A stretch of DNA of 64,000 bases from Mycolicibacterium moriokaense (GTDB lineage: Bacteria > Actinomycetota > Actinomycetes > Mycobacteriales > Mycobacteriaceae): positions 62,001 through 126,000 of the forward strand of contig NZ_QJJU01000011.1 of NCBI RefSeq assembly GCF_003201655.1. The letters run 5' to 3'. The notes below the pieces were generated by a model, which saw nothing but the letters and a program-made list of their open reading frames with translations, had not been told where the DNA came from and did not search any database. The position numbers and the translations under genes were made by a program. Of the stretch, positions 17,786 through 27,066 are shown piece after piece; position 1 is the stretch's first letter; every line of letters begins with the position of its first letter.

Positions 17786-18526
17786 ATGAGGTGGCTCTTG
17801 ATCCGCGGGCTCTCCCGGGACGCCCGGCACTGGGGATCCTTCCCGAAGACATTCGCCGAAGAACTCGGTGTCGAGGTACAGACAATCGACCCGCCGGGAT
17901 TCGGCACGCAGATAGCCCGGACCTCGCCGAGCACCATCGCCGAGATCACCGACGACATCCGTGACCGTTCGAACATCCAAGGCGACGACTGCTCGATTCT
18001 CGGCATCTCGCTGGGTGGCATGGTGACCCTCGACTGGTTGGCCCGATACCCGAACGAGTTTCAACGCGCAGTCGTGATCAACACCTCGGCATCCAATGTC
18101 GCGCCGCTGTACGCACGCGCACAGCCGGCGTTCTTGAGGGCGATCGCGACGGCGGTCATCCGCCGTGACATCGGCAAGCCCGAGCGATTCGAACGCGTTG
18201 TACTCGGGTTGTCCTCGAACAGGCCGGCCGATGAGTTGGAGGAACTGGGCAGGCAGTGGGCGAAGTGGCAGCGTGAGGCCACGCCATCGCGAGCGAGCGT
18301 GCTCGGACAGCTCAGGGCTGCAACACGATTCAAGCTACCGACGAACATCACCACACCGCTGCTCGTCCTCACCGCCACGAACGATCGGTTGGTGTCGCAC
18401 CGGTGCTCGGACGAAATTGCCGGAAAGCTGCGTGCGCCGATCCGAAGTCACCCGACGGCCGGGCACGACTTGCCGAGCGACGAACCGACCTGGGTTGTCG
18501 ATCAGATCCGCGATTGGACACCGTAA
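17786..18526 (+). CDS. Alpha/beta hydrolase
   Basis: This 246-residue hydrolase reads MRWLLIRGLSRDARHWGSF at its start, the oxyanion loop of the fold. The nucleophile elbow is GISLGG near residue 76, the acid is in TATNDRLVSH, and the histidine is in TAGHDLPSDEP close to the end. It is probably a small esterase. ATG 17786 lies in CATG, so the start overlaps a possible longer divergent gene. Upstream open sequence does not look coding. It has no operon partner. Confidence 0.78.
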   Translation: MRWLLIRGLSRDARHWGSFPKTFAEELGVEVQTIDPPGFGTQIARTSPSTIAEITDDIRDRSNIQGDDCSILGISLGGMVTLDWLARYPNEFQRAVVINTSASNVAPLYARAQPAFLRAIATAVIRRDIGKPERFERVVLGLSSNRPADELEELGRQWAKWQREATPSRASVLGQLRAATRFKLPTNITTPLLVLTATNDRLVSHRCSDEIAGKLRAPIRSHPTAGHDLPSDEPTWVVDQIRDWTP

Positions 18527-18588
18527 GCCCGGCGGCAAAAAGTTGAGATAGTTCTTGTCCCAACACCCGGCGGCATGTTGGCCGCTCC

Positions 18589-20580
18589 TCATCTCTTTGC
18601 GTCGGTTCCGTTGTCGGTGGTCGATAGCCAGTCGAGAGCTTCTTGATGGCTTTCGTAGATGTGCGGGGCCAGTCCGCGCTCGTTGAGATGCCCGGACAGT
18701 TTGAGGCGCATGAATGAGCTGGTGGTGTATCGGGTGACCCTGGTGTAGAAGCGTTCGGCGAGACTACGCACGGCGGCGGTGTATGTGTCGGCGAGGTCGG
18801 GTGCGAGGTAGAAGTTGTCGTAGTTGACCACGACGGGCACCTTCTTGCCGACCGCGGCCAACCTCTTCTCAATCTCGGCGACGATGGCCTCGGCCTCCGC
18901 CGTCGTTGTCACCGACATGGCTTCCATATTGATGAAAAAGATGTTGCGGTCGGCGTCGTAGGTGAACCGCGCGTCCAGCTGAACAGTCAGCAGATCGTCT
19001 TTCAGACCCATGGGCTCGTCGCGGAACAGCCTCTCGTCCATCAACTTCGGCTCGCTGTCGATGATGGGCGTGAATCCGACGTGGGCCAACACGTCCTTTT
19101 CCAGATGGATACCCGGTGCGATCTCGATCAGTTCCAGTCCCGCGGGAGTGAGGCGGAACACGCAACGTTCGGTCACGTATAGCACCGGTTTACCCGCGGC
19201 GGCGGCATACTGGCCGCTGAAGGTGCGTTGCTCGACACAGGCGAGGAACTTCGGCGCGGCGACCCCGTCGGTGACGACGATGTGCCCGTCGACGACCTCG
19301 GTTCGGCTGGGCGCCAAGAAGGTTCCCAGAAATACCACCCTTTTCGCGTTTTGGCTGATGTTGATGAAGCCGCCCGATCCGGCGAGCTTCGGGCCGAACC
19401 GGCTGACGTTGACGTTGCCACCAGCATCGGCCTGCGCCATGCCCAGAAACGCCGCGTCCAGACCGCCGCCATCGTAGAAGTCGAACTGGGCGGGCTGATC
19501 GAGGATGGCGTCCCCGTTGATCGCCGAACCGAAATCCAGTCCACCGGTGGGCATTCCCCCGATGACCCCGGGCTCGGCGGTCAGCGTGATGTACGACAGC
19601 ACATGCTCCTCGGCGGCCACGCTGGCGATGCCTTCCGGGATGCCGATGCCCAGATTGACCACCGCGTTCGGCCGCAGTTCCATGGCTGCCCGGCGGGCGA
19701 TCACTTTCCGCACCGACAGCTCCAGTGGCGGTACTGACGTCAGCGGGACACGAAGCTCACCGCTCATCGCCGGCGAGTACTGCGTTCCCCAGGTCTGCGA
19801 ATGGTGTTCGGGCGTGGACACTACAACGCAGTCCACCAGCACGCCAGGGATCCTCACGTCCTTGGGTCGCAGCGATCCCGCCTCGGCGATCCGTTCCACT
19901 TGCACGATCACCAGCCCTCCGGCGTTGTGCACGGCGGTGGCAATAGCCAGGGACTCGAGAAAGAGCGCTTCACGCTCCATGGTGATGTTGCCGTTCGGGT
20001 CGGCGGTGGTGCCCCGAAGGAACGCGACGTCGAGCCGCTCGAATGCCTTGTAGAACAGATACTCTCGGCCGCCGACGGTTATCAGTTCGACCCGGTCCTC
20101 GGTGGTTCGTTCGTTGATCTTCCCACCGCCGTTGCGGGGATCGACAAACGTGTCCAGGCCAACCGAGGTGAGCAGGCCGGGCTTTCCCGCGGCGGTATCG
20201 CGAAACAGTTGTGCGATCGCCCCCTGCGGCAGGTTGTAGGCCTCGATCTTGTTCTCGACGGCCATCTTGCCGAGCTCACCGGACATTCCCCAGTGCCCCC
20301 CGATGGCCCGCTTGATCAGCCCCTCGTAGCACAACCGATCCGAGCCCCGCCCCTGCCGGTTCCCCTGTGCCACAGTGAACGCCAACGTCAGATCTCGCGG
20401 AGTTCCGGTCTGCAGAAACCGCGCCTCCAGCGCCAGGGTCAGCTCCTCGGCGAAACACTGTGAGGCGAAGCCTTCCACGACCACGGTGTCGCCGTCACGG
20501 ATCAACGCGACGGCCTCAGCGGCGGTGACGGTTTTGTCGCGCGCAGCCATACCCGATACGAATTCGTCTGGGAGATCCAT
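18589..20580 (-). CDS. Acyl-CoA:acetate/3-ketoacid CoA-transferase, fused subunits with C-terminal extension
   Basis: This 663-residue protein carries alpha- and beta-type CoA-transferase domains in one chain. The alpha half begins TAAEAVALIRDGDTVVVEGF and has GGHWGMSG; the beta half has NLGIGIPEGIA and TAEPGVIGG, whose Glu is the expected catalytic residue. Family I fused enzymes such as YdiF have about 530 residues. Here some 130 extra residues follow (from about residue 530, containing DRNIFFINMEAMSV and VVVNYDNFYLAPDL) that resemble an anti-sigma-antagonist-like alpha/beta fold. Start ATG 20580 has AGGAG seven bases upstream. It is downstream of the acyl-CoA dehydrogenase gene in one operon. 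Confidence 0.85.
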   Translation of the reverse strand: MDLPDEFVSGMAARDKTVTAAEAVALIRDGDTVVVEGFASQCFAEELTLALEARFLQTGTPRDLTLAFTVAQGNRQGRGSDRLCYEGLIKRAIGGHWGMSGELGKMAVENKIEAYNLPQGAIAQLFRDTAAGKPGLLTSVGLDTFVDPRNGGGKINERTTEDRVELITVGGREYLFYKAFERLDVAFLRGTTADPNGNITMEREALFLESLAIATAVHNAGGLVIVQVERIAEAGSLRPKDVRIPGVLVDCVVVSTPEHHSQTWGTQYSPAMSGELRVPLTSVPPLELSVRKVIARRAAMELRPNAVVNLGIGIPEGIASVAAEEHVLSYITLTAEPGVIGGMPTGGLDFGSAINGDAILDQPAQFDFYDGGGLDAAFLGMAQADAGGNVNVSRFGPKLAGSGGFINISQNAKRVVFLGTFLAPSRTEVVDGHIVVTDGVAAPKFLACVEQRTFSGQYAAAAGKPVLYVTERCVFRLTPAGLELIEIAPGIHLEKDVLAHVGFTPIIDSEPKLMDERLFRDEPMGLKDDLLTVQLDARFTYDADRNIFFINMEAMSVTTTAEAEAIVAEIEKRLAAVGKKVPVVVNYDNFYLAPDLADTYTAAVRSLAERFYTRVTRYTTSSFMRLKLSGHLNERGLAPHIYESHQEALDWLSTTDNGTDAKR

Positions 20581-20630
20581 GTGTTCGCTCCTGTGTGGCG
20601 TCATGCAACAGGTGTGTATCGCGGCGCGGC

Positions 20631-21848
20631 TCAGACGAACGCGCTCAATCCGGTGATGTCCCGACCGACCAGCAGAGTCTGGATCGTCTCGGTACCTTCG
20701 AAGGTGTAGATAGCCTCGATGTCGGTGAAATGTCTGATGACGTGATTTTCCAGCAGAATACCGTTGCCGCCCAACAGATTACGCGCTTCAGCGAGCACCT
20801 CGCGAGCCTTGACGGTGTTGTTGAGCTTGCCGAGGGCCGCGATGGTGTCCGACATCGCGTGCGTGTTGTCGAGGCTTCCGATGCGCTGGCAGTACAACTG
20901 CATCGCGGTGATCTCGCACAGCATCCGCACCAGCTTCTCCTGCACAATCTGAAAGCGTGCCAACGGCTTACCGAACTGGGTGCGCTGCGTGGCATAGTTG
21001 AGTGCGGCGTCGTAGCCAGCCACCGCGTGACCCAGTGCCGACCAGGCGCAGGAGGCCCGAGTGGCCTTGAGCACCTTGCCGGTGTCAGCGAAGCTGTTCG
21101 CCCCGGGCAGGCGATTCTCCGCCGGGATGCGCACGTCGATGAGGTCGATGTCGGCCTGCCACAGCGCCCGCAGCGAGCCTTTGCCCGTGATCGGGCGACC
21201 GTCGTATCCGGGTGTGCCCTTCTCGATCAGGAAACCCTTGACCTGCATATCCTCGGTGTCGCGTGCCCACACCACCACGACATCGGCCATCGACCCATTG
21301 CCGATCCAGCGTTTGGCGCCGTTGATGACGTACTCGTCGCCCTCGCGGCGCGCCTCGGTCTCTAGCGACACCGAATCCGAGCCGTGGCGCGGCTCGGTCA
21401 GGGCGAAAGCGCCAAGCTTTTCGCAACGCGCCATCGCCGGCAGCCAGCGCTGCTTCTGCTCCTCGGAACCGTGCATGTGGATCGAGCGCATCGCCAGCCC
21501 GCCCTGCACCCCGCAGAACGTGCCCACACTGCCGTCGCCGCGGTTGAGCTCCATTGTGACCAGCCCCGCGGCGGTGGGGCTCATCGGCGGACACCCATGG
21601 CCCTCCAATCCATCACCGATCAGGCCTAACTCACCGAGCCGGCGACACAGCTCCAGCGGTACCTCCGCCCGCTCCCAGAAACCGTTGATCACCGGCAGCA
21701 CTTCCTCCTGGACGAACCGCCGGGTGCGCTCGAGGTAATCGCGCTCGTCGGCGGTGAGTTCGGCCTTGAGCAGGAAATAGTCAGTACCGAGGGCCTTACC
21801 GATGTCGGTGTAGTCGGGGCGGGCAGATGTGGCCGGGCTGGCGGTCAT
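20631..21848 (-). CDS. Acyl-CoA dehydrogenase (glutaryl-CoA dehydrogenase-like)
   Basis: This 405-residue flavoenzyme should oxidise an acyl-CoA at the alpha-beta bond. The FAD-binding FALTEPRHGSDSVSLET is near residues 150-165, RTQFGKPLARFQIVQ near 285, and the catalytic Glu is in YTFEGTETIQ near 385. The overall pattern is closest to glutaryl-CoA dehydrogenases. A strong ribosome site (AGGAAGG) precedes ATG 21848. The CoA-transferase follows 50 bp later, so the pair probably activates an acid with a CoA donor and then dehydrogenates it. Confidence 0.9.
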   Translation of the reverse strand: MTASPATSARPDYTDIGKALGTDYFLLKAELTADERDYLERTRRFVQEEVLPVINGFWERAEVPLELCRRLGELGLIGDGLEGHGCPPMSPTAAGLVTMELNRGDGSVGTFCGVQGGLAMRSIHMHGSEEQKQRWLPAMARCEKLGAFALTEPRHGSDSVSLETEARREGDEYVINGAKRWIGNGSMADVVVVWARDTEDMQVKGFLIEKGTPGYDGRPITGKGSLRALWQADIDLIDVRIPAENRLPGANSFADTGKVLKATRASCAWSALGHAVAGYDAALNYATQRTQFGKPLARFQIVQEKLVRMLCEITAMQLYCQRIGSLDNTHAMSDTIAALGKLNNTVKAREVLAEARNLLGGNGILLENHVIRHFTDIEAIYTFEGTETIQTLLVGRDITGLSAFV

Positions 21849-21992
21849 GGGTTTCCTTCCTTCACGCCGGCCGACCCCGCGTCGGTCGCAGCTTTATCCT
21901 GCGATGCAAGTCACACCGGGTCGATGGACCTCAGCACAGTTTGGCCGGTTGTGAATTGTGCACGCGCACAACGAGTCATTCGGATGTTGTTT

Positions 21993-22271
21993 CTATGCTC
22001 GATGCGTCCGCGAGAACACCACCTTCGGGATCGGCCGCCAGATCCTGGCGAACTCCAACTCCGCCTCGTCGGACATGGTCTGCTCGGCGGTCTCCCACAC
22101 CAGCATTTCCTGGTACAGGCCGCGTCCGCACAAGTGTGCCGCGACGGGGCGGGTCTGCTCGATGTGGAAACGGAACAACTCCGCGTCAGGCGCCCCCCAG
22201 GTGATGTCGCCAGCGGGTCCCGCGATGAAACCGTCCAGCGACACGCTCATCGAGTAGATCACCAGCCGCAT
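21993..22271 (-). pseudogene. Truncated RibD/DHFR-like reductase
   Basis: The reading MRLVIYSMSVSLDGFIAGP is the normal start of the RibD C-terminal (dihydrofolate-reductase-like) family. It continues through HLCGRGLYQEMLVWETAEQ to ARIWRPIPKVVFSRT, then ends after three more codons. Family members have about 180 residues; only 92 remain, so the second half of the nucleotide-binding fold is gone. The break follows VFSRT. Confidence 0.75.
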
Positions 22272-22441
22272 CAGGCCCACCTAACTGACCGGGTGGTGCG
22301 TCCGAGGATATCGAAGTGCAGGTCGTCAGCCTCGCCTCACAAACCATATGCCTTGTTGACGCGACACGTCTTGCGGCACCGCGGTTTTTGTCCTCCCGTG
22401 GTTGACAATGCGGGACGTGACGCAATCACGGGAGCCCGGCG

Positions 22442-23881
22442 TTGGCGCGTGAGATCTCACGCCAGACGTTTCTGCGGGGTGCCGCCGGAGCGGTGGCCGC
22501 CGGCGCCGTTTTCGGGCCGGTCCGGGCTACCGCCGATCCCAACACCTCCGGCTGGGCCCCTCTTTCTGCCGCCATCGGCGGGAAAGTGTTACTACCGGAC
22601 CGCGGGCCCCAATTCGCAACGGCCAAGCAGGTTTTCAACACAAACTACAACGGCTCGACGCCGGCGGCGATCGTTGCCGTGACTTCGCCGTCGGACGTGC
22701 AAAAGGCGATGGCATTCGCTGCTGCCCACAACCTGAAGGTCGCTCCGCGTAGCGGCGGGCACTCCTATGTGGGGGGATCTACGGTCAACGGCGCCATGGT
22801 GCTCGACCTGCGTCAGCTGCCCGGGGGCGTCAACTACGACGCTGCCAGCGGGCAGGTCACGGTGACGCCCGCGACCAGTTTGTATGAACTGCACCAAGCG
22901 CTGGCCGCGGCCGGCAGAGGCATCTCGACGGGTACCTGCCCGTCGGTCGGTGCCGCGGGGCACGCCTTGGGCGGCGGGATGGGCGCCCATTCCCGGCACG
23001 CGGGCCTGATGAGTGACGCGTTGACGTCGGCGTCGGTGGTGCTGCCGGGTGGTCAGGCGGCCACCGCGTCTGCCGCCAATAACCCCGACCTGTTCTGGGC
23101 GTTGCGCGGCGGCGGTGGCGGCAACTTCGGGGTGACAACGTCTTTGACGTTTGCCACGTTCCCCACCGCCGAGTACGACGTCGTGAACCTCAATTTCCCG
23201 CCGCAGTCGTTCGCGCAGGTCCTCGTCGGTTGGCAGAACTGGCTGCGGACCGCCGACCGAAACAGCTGGGCACTGGCGGACAGCACCACCGACGCGATGG
23301 GTACGCACTGCCGCATCTTGGCGACCAGCCCGGCCGGGTCGGGCAACAGCGTGGCAAGCGCCATCATTTCAGCCGTCGGATTGCAACCGACTGGGACCGA
23401 GAACCACACGTTCAATTACCTGGACCTGGTGGGGTATTTGGCTGTGGGGAACCTCAACCCATCCCCGCTCGGATATGTCGGCGGTTCCGATGTTTTTCCG
23501 GCGATCACTCCGGCCGCGGCCCAGGGGATCGCCTCGGCGGTCGATGCCTTTCCGCGTGGGGCGGGTCGTATGTTGGCGATCATGCATGCGCTCGACGGCG
23601 CGCTGGCCAGTGTGGCGCCGGGTAGCACAGCCTTTCCGTGGCGTCAGCAGTCCGCGCTGGTGCAGTGGTACGTCGAAACATCCGGTTCCCCATCGGCAGC
23701 GGCCAGCTGGCTCAACACGGCACACCAAGCGGTGCAACCGTATTCGGTTGGCGGCTATGTGAACTACATCGAGGTAAACCAGTCGCCGTCGCGGTACTTT
23801 GGCCCGAATCTATCCCGGCTGAGCGCCGTACGGCAGAAGTATGATCCCGGCCGGGTCATGTTCTCCGGGCTGAATTTCTAG
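22442..23881 (+). CDS. Exported FAD-linked oxidase, berberine-bridge-enzyme type
   Basis: This 479-residue flavoprotein probably oxidises a sugar or alcohol with O2. The start is TTG 22442 with GGGAG upstream. The N-terminus ISRQTFLRGAAGAV resembles a Tat signal, but the usual second Arg is Gln. The PCMH-type FAD domain has RSGGHSYVGGS, whose His binds FAD covalently, and GTCPSVGAAG, whose Cys is placed for a second covalent bond as in bicovalent BBE-like enzymes. The C-terminal BBE segment NYIEVNQSPSRYFG is present. It stands alone between the broken reductase gene and an SDR. Confidence 0.87.
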   Translation: MAREISRQTFLRGAAGAVAAGAVFGPVRATADPNTSGWAPLSAAIGGKVLLPDRGPQFATAKQVFNTNYNGSTPAAIVAVTSPSDVQKAMAFAAAHNLKVAPRSGGHSYVGGSTVNGAMVLDLRQLPGGVNYDAASGQVTVTPATSLYELHQALAAAGRGISTGTCPSVGAAGHALGGGMGAHSRHAGLMSDALTSASVVLPGGQAATASAANNPDLFWALRGGGGGNFGVTTSLTFATFPTAEYDVVNLNFPPQSFAQVLVGWQNWLRTADRNSWALADSTTDAMGTHCRILATSPAGSGNSVASAIISAVGLQPTGTENHTFNYLDLVGYLAVGNLNPSPLGYVGGSDVFPAITPAAAQGIASAVDAFPRGAGRMLAIMHALDGALASVAPGSTAFPWRQQSALVQWYVETSGSPSAAASWLNTAHQAVQPYSVGGYVNYIEVNQSPSRYFGPNLSRLSAVRQKYDPGRVMFSGLNF

Positions 23882-23970
23882 CCGCGACTTGACGGCCGGC
23901 TCGCATCTGTCCAACGAGACCGCTTGTGTTGTAAGCGCTTCGATCACGCTTTGGACTAAGGTGGCCGTCT

Positions 23971-24774
23971 ATGGGTGCGTTGGACGGTCGTGTCGCGTTC
24001 ATAACCGGAGGGGCGCGGGGGCAGGGGCGTGCGCATGCCTTGGCGCTAGCCGCCGAAGGGGCAAACGTCGTTATTGCCGACGCACCCCGTCCGATGTCGG
24101 GTCTGACGTATCCGCTCGGCACCGAGGATGATCTCCGTGTCACGGCCAAGCATGTCGAGGAGCTCGGCGGCTTCTGCCTTCCGATCACCATGGATGTGCG
24201 CGACCCAGCCGCGGTCAGTGCGGCCGTCGAGGAGACCGTAAACAGGCTGGGCAGTCTCGACGTTGTGGTGGCCAACGCGGGCATCGTCAGCACCGGACTA
24301 TTGGAAGTGGTGACCGACGAGATCTGGCATCAGCTCGTGGACACCAATCTGACGGGCGTGTTTCACACTCTGCGCGCCGCAATACCGGTGATGCGAAGGC
24401 AGCGCTTCGGCCGGATTGTCGTCACATCCTCAATGGGTGGCCGCATGGGCATTCCAGAACTGGCGGCCTACAACGCGACTAAATGGGGAGTCATCGGGCT
24501 CGCCAAGTCGGTGGCCTTGGAGGTCGCCAAGGAGGGCATCACCGTCAACGTCATCTGCCCGACCACGGTGCAGACACCCATGGTGCGGCCCGAAGGCGGC
24601 GACGACGTGCCCGACGACCTCGTCCGTCGGATGATGAAGGGAAACCCGATTCCTCAGCCGTGGATCGCGCCTGAGGACGTCAGCCGCGGGCTGCTGTACT
24701 TGGTCACAGATCCAGGCGTAGTCACAGGCAGCGTCCTCGAGATCGGCCTGGGCGGCAGCGCTCGAATGCATTGA
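23971..24774 (+). CDS. Mycofactocin-type SDR family oxidoreductase
   Basis: This 267-residue short-chain dehydrogenase has GGARGQGRAHA at residues 13-23 in place of the usual GxxxGxG spacing. It also has an insertion (APRPMSGLTYPLGTEDDL) after the second strand. Both are hallmarks of the mycofactocin-associated SDRs, in which NAD is held tightly and re-oxidised by mycofactocin. The catalytic Ser is in VTSSMGG and YNATK supplies Tyr and Lys. The substrate is probably a secondary or terpenoid alcohol. No mycofactocin biosynthesis gene lies in the window. Confidence 0.85.
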   Translation: MGALDGRVAFITGGARGQGRAHALALAAEGANVVIADAPRPMSGLTYPLGTEDDLRVTAKHVEELGGFCLPITMDVRDPAAVSAAVEETVNRLGSLDVVVANAGIVSTGLLEVVTDEIWHQLVDTNLTGVFHTLRAAIPVMRRQRFGRIVVTSSMGGRMGIPELAAYNATKWGVIGLAKSVALEVAKEGITVNVICPTTVQTPMVRPEGGDDVPDDLVRRMMKGNPIPQPWIAPEDVSRGLLYLVTDPGVVTGSVLEIGLGGSARMH

Positions 24775-24929
24775 CAATCACGCGATATTGAACGCGGTAG
24801 TTTCGCTCTCGGCGCAAATGTCAGACCAAACTCTCGGATTTTGCTGAGCCAGTTCTCAGTTCACTCTCAGTGATCGCAGGCACCTTGTGCTGAAAGCCAT
24901 GTGGGCTGATTGACGATGCAGAAGAGAGA

Positions 24930-26297
24930 ATGAACACAATGACGAACCCTCCGCGGTATCCCACGGATCGGCCCGACCACCGACCAGACTCGAGTCCCTC
25001 TGTGGGACAGTCGTACCCGGGCGCTCCGACACACATTCCCTCAGATATGCGCTATGACTGGCGCTACGCCCAAGAACCGACGGCATTACCATACGACGCT
25101 TATCACCCTGCACACCAACCGATTACGGCACCAATTCCCAAGCCGAGGAAGTCTCGTCGCGGCGCCGTCGTCGCCGGTTCCGTTGCCGTTGCCGCCGCAA
25201 TGGTCGGCGGTGGCATCGGTGCAGCCACCATGCTGGCCAACGAGCGAGCCAACGACGCGACCACCATCAAGTCACCCCTCGGCCAGGCTCCCGTTGCGCC
25301 CCACCCCGCAGCCAAGCAGCCCACGGGCTCGGTGGAGCAGGTCGCGGCCAAGGTGATGCCCAGCGTCGTCAAGCTGAAGATCGACATGGGCGGCCAAGGC
25401 GACGAAGGTTCGGGCATCGTGTTGAGCGCTGATGGCCTCATCCTGACCAACAATCACGTCGTAGCCCCCGCAGCGGGCGGGGGTCAAGGAGCACAGCCCA
25501 CCTCCGCCGACTCCACCGACGACGGTGGAGTCACCAAGACCGTGACCTTCGCCAATGGCCAGACTGCGCCGTTCACCGTCGTCGGGACAGACCCGGCTGG
25601 CGATCTGGCGGTCGTGCGCGCTCAAGGAGTGTCGGGATTGACACCGATCACCGTGGGATCGTCCAAGGATGTGAAGGTGGGTGAGCAGGTCGTGGCGATC
25701 GGCTCGCCGCTCGGACTGCAGGGGACCGTGACAACTGGCATCGTCAGCGCGCTGAATCGGCCGGTCGCCGCTGGCGACGGCTCTGGCGGAGACGTCTCCG
25801 TACTCGACGCCATCCAGACCGACGCAGCCATCAACCCGGGCAATTCGGGTGGCGCACTGGTGAACATGAACGGCGAACTGATCGGGGTGAACTCCGCGAT
25901 CGCGAGCCTGGGCGGCGGCGACGCCGGCTCTGGCGGCGGTCAGAGCGGGTCGATCGGGCTGGGCTTTGCCATCCCGGCCGATCAGGCCAAGCGGATCTCG
26001 GATGAGCTGGTCTCCACCGGCACGGCCACCCACGGTTCGCTCGGTGTGCAGCTGAGCAAGGACGCCACCAAGGACGGCGGCGTGGCCATCGCCGAGGTCG
26101 TCGATGGCGGCCCGGCCGCAGCCGCGCGACTACCCAGCAGCGCAGTGATCACCAAGATCGACGACCAGGTGATCGATGGCCCGGAAGCACTTGTGGCCGC
26201 GGTTCGATCACGAGCACCCGGAGACACCGTTTCGCTGACCTATCTCGACGACACCGGAGCCGCCCAGACAACGCAGGTCACTCTCGGCAAGGCGTAA
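24930..26297 (+). CDS. pepD: HtrA/DegP-type membrane serine protease (PepD-like)
   Basis: This 455-residue protein has a Pro-rich cytoplasmic head of about 80 residues, one membrane helix near 85-105 (GAVVAGSVAVAAAMVGGG), a trypsin-like domain and a PDZ domain. The triad is His 176 in TNNHVV, Asp 225 in GDLAVV and Ser 306 in NPGNSGGAL. The PDZ part starts at HGSLGVQLSKD. It closely resembles M. tuberculosis PepD (HtrA2), an envelope-stress quality-control protease. ATG 24930 follows AAGAGAG. It is monocistronic here; a second PepD paralogue lies at 45655. Confidence 0.9.
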   Translation: MNTMTNPPRYPTDRPDHRPDSSPSVGQSYPGAPTHIPSDMRYDWRYAQEPTALPYDAYHPAHQPITAPIPKPRKSRRGAVVAGSVAVAAAMVGGGIGAATMLANERANDATTIKSPLGQAPVAPHPAAKQPTGSVEQVAAKVMPSVVKLKIDMGGQGDEGSGIVLSADGLILTNNHVVAPAAGGGQGAQPTSADSTDDGGVTKTVTFANGQTAPFTVVGTDPAGDLAVVRAQGVSGLTPITVGSSKDVKVGEQVVAIGSPLGLQGTVTTGIVSALNRPVAAGDGSGGDVSVLDAIQTDAAINPGNSGGALVNMNGELIGVNSAIASLGGGDAGSGGGQSGSIGLGFAIPADQAKRISDELVSTGTATHGSLGVQLSKDATKDGGVAIAEVVDGGPAAAARLPSSAVITKIDDQVIDGPEALVAAVRSRAPGDTVSLTYLDDTGAAQTTQVTLGKA

Positions 26298-26348
26298 CCA
26301 GCGCGTGATGGCTGGTTCCCAGACCCATCGGGGTTAATCGGTGCCACG

Positions 26349-26870
26349 ATGGCCGGATGGACGCAGCAACGCTTCGGGAACTGCAGGCACCACTCAAGAA
26401 GCGTTTACCGGGACGATCCGCTCAGGTCGCGCACGCCGCTTGAAGCAGCAGCCTCCTTCGAGGCCGAAGGTGTCACGGCTGTGGTTCACACGTGGTCGGG
26501 CCCGGTCCGTGCGGGTCTGCATCCGGCCACCGGCGGGGACGGAAGCGACGCTTGCTCCGGCGACATGCTGTTGCAGGCATTGCTCGCCTGCGCCGGGGTG
26601 ACGATGCGCAGTGTTGCCACGGCCATGGGCATCGACATCGTCGATGCTGAGCTGCATGCGACCGGGATGTTCGACGCCCGTGGCACTTTGGGTGTCTCCC
26701 GCGACGTGCCGATCGGTGTGCAGGAGATCAGCGTTGTCGCCGAACTGCACACCGATGCTGACGATGCGACGCTGGCCAAGCTGGGCGAGCTTACGGAACG
26801 CTACTGCGTCGTGGGTCAAAGCCTGGCGCAAATGCCCAAGATCGTCATCCGTAAACGTGCGGTGCTGTGA
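26349..26870 (+). CDS. OsmC-family protein with a 5' frameshift, possibly still translated
   Basis: The OsmC fold is intact from RTPLEAAASFEAEGV onwards. It includes the peroxidatic-type Cys in ACSGDML and the second Cys in RYCVVGQSLA. The expected N-terminus MDAATLRELQAPLKKR is encoded from ATG 26357 in another frame. It joins the rest only if one T is removed from GCGTTTACC near 26406. An ATG at 26349 in the main frame gives an uninterrupted 173-residue product with an abnormal first 19 residues. OsmC proteins detoxify organic peroxides. Whether this copy works is uncertain. Confidence 0.75.
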   Translation: MAGWTQQRFGNCRHHSRSVYRDDPLRSRTPLEAAASFEAEGVTAVVHTWSGPVRAGLHPATGGDGSDACSGDMLLQALLACAGVTMRSVATAMGIDIVDAELHATGMFDARGTLGVSRDVPIGVQEISVVAELHTDADDATLAKLGELTERYCVVGQSLAQMPKIVIRKRAVL

Positions 26871-26907
26871 TCCGTTGTCGGAGAGCGTGATTAGGACGAT
26901 ATGAAAG

Positions 26908-26945
26908 ACCGATTCCGCCCGTGTAGATCAACGGGCGGAATCGGT
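26908..26945. terminator. Strong hairpin, probable terminator
   Basis: A perfect 15-bp stem (ACCGATTCCGCCCGT and its complement) with an 8-base loop. It is 37 bp after the OsmC gene and 26 bp after the minus-strand stop of the calcium-repeat remnant, so it may stop transcription from both sides. There is no T-run, as is common in mycobacteria. Confidence 0.75.
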
Positions 26946-26971
26946 GGTGTCATCGCAGCCAACATCGGCGG

Positions 26972-27066
26972 CTAGAACAGCGGTACCCGGGGGTTGGTGC
27001 CGTTCTTGACTTCTGAGCCGTCGTCACGCCCGTCGCGATCGGTGTCCTTGCGATTCGGGTTGGTGA
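26972..27066 (-). pseudogene. 3' remnant of a calcium-binding (TSP3-like) repeat protein gene
   Basis: The minus-strand frame reads VTNPNRKDTDRDGRDDGSEV, then KNGTNPRVPLF and a TAG stop at 26972-26974. The DxDxDGxxDxxE pattern followed by NGTNP is the thrombospondin-type-3/dockerin-like calcium motif of secreted proteins. No start or further repeats lie upstream, because the sequence changes abruptly at 27066 into a kinase fragment on the other strand. Only the tail of a larger gene survives, together with its terminator. Confidence 0.6.
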
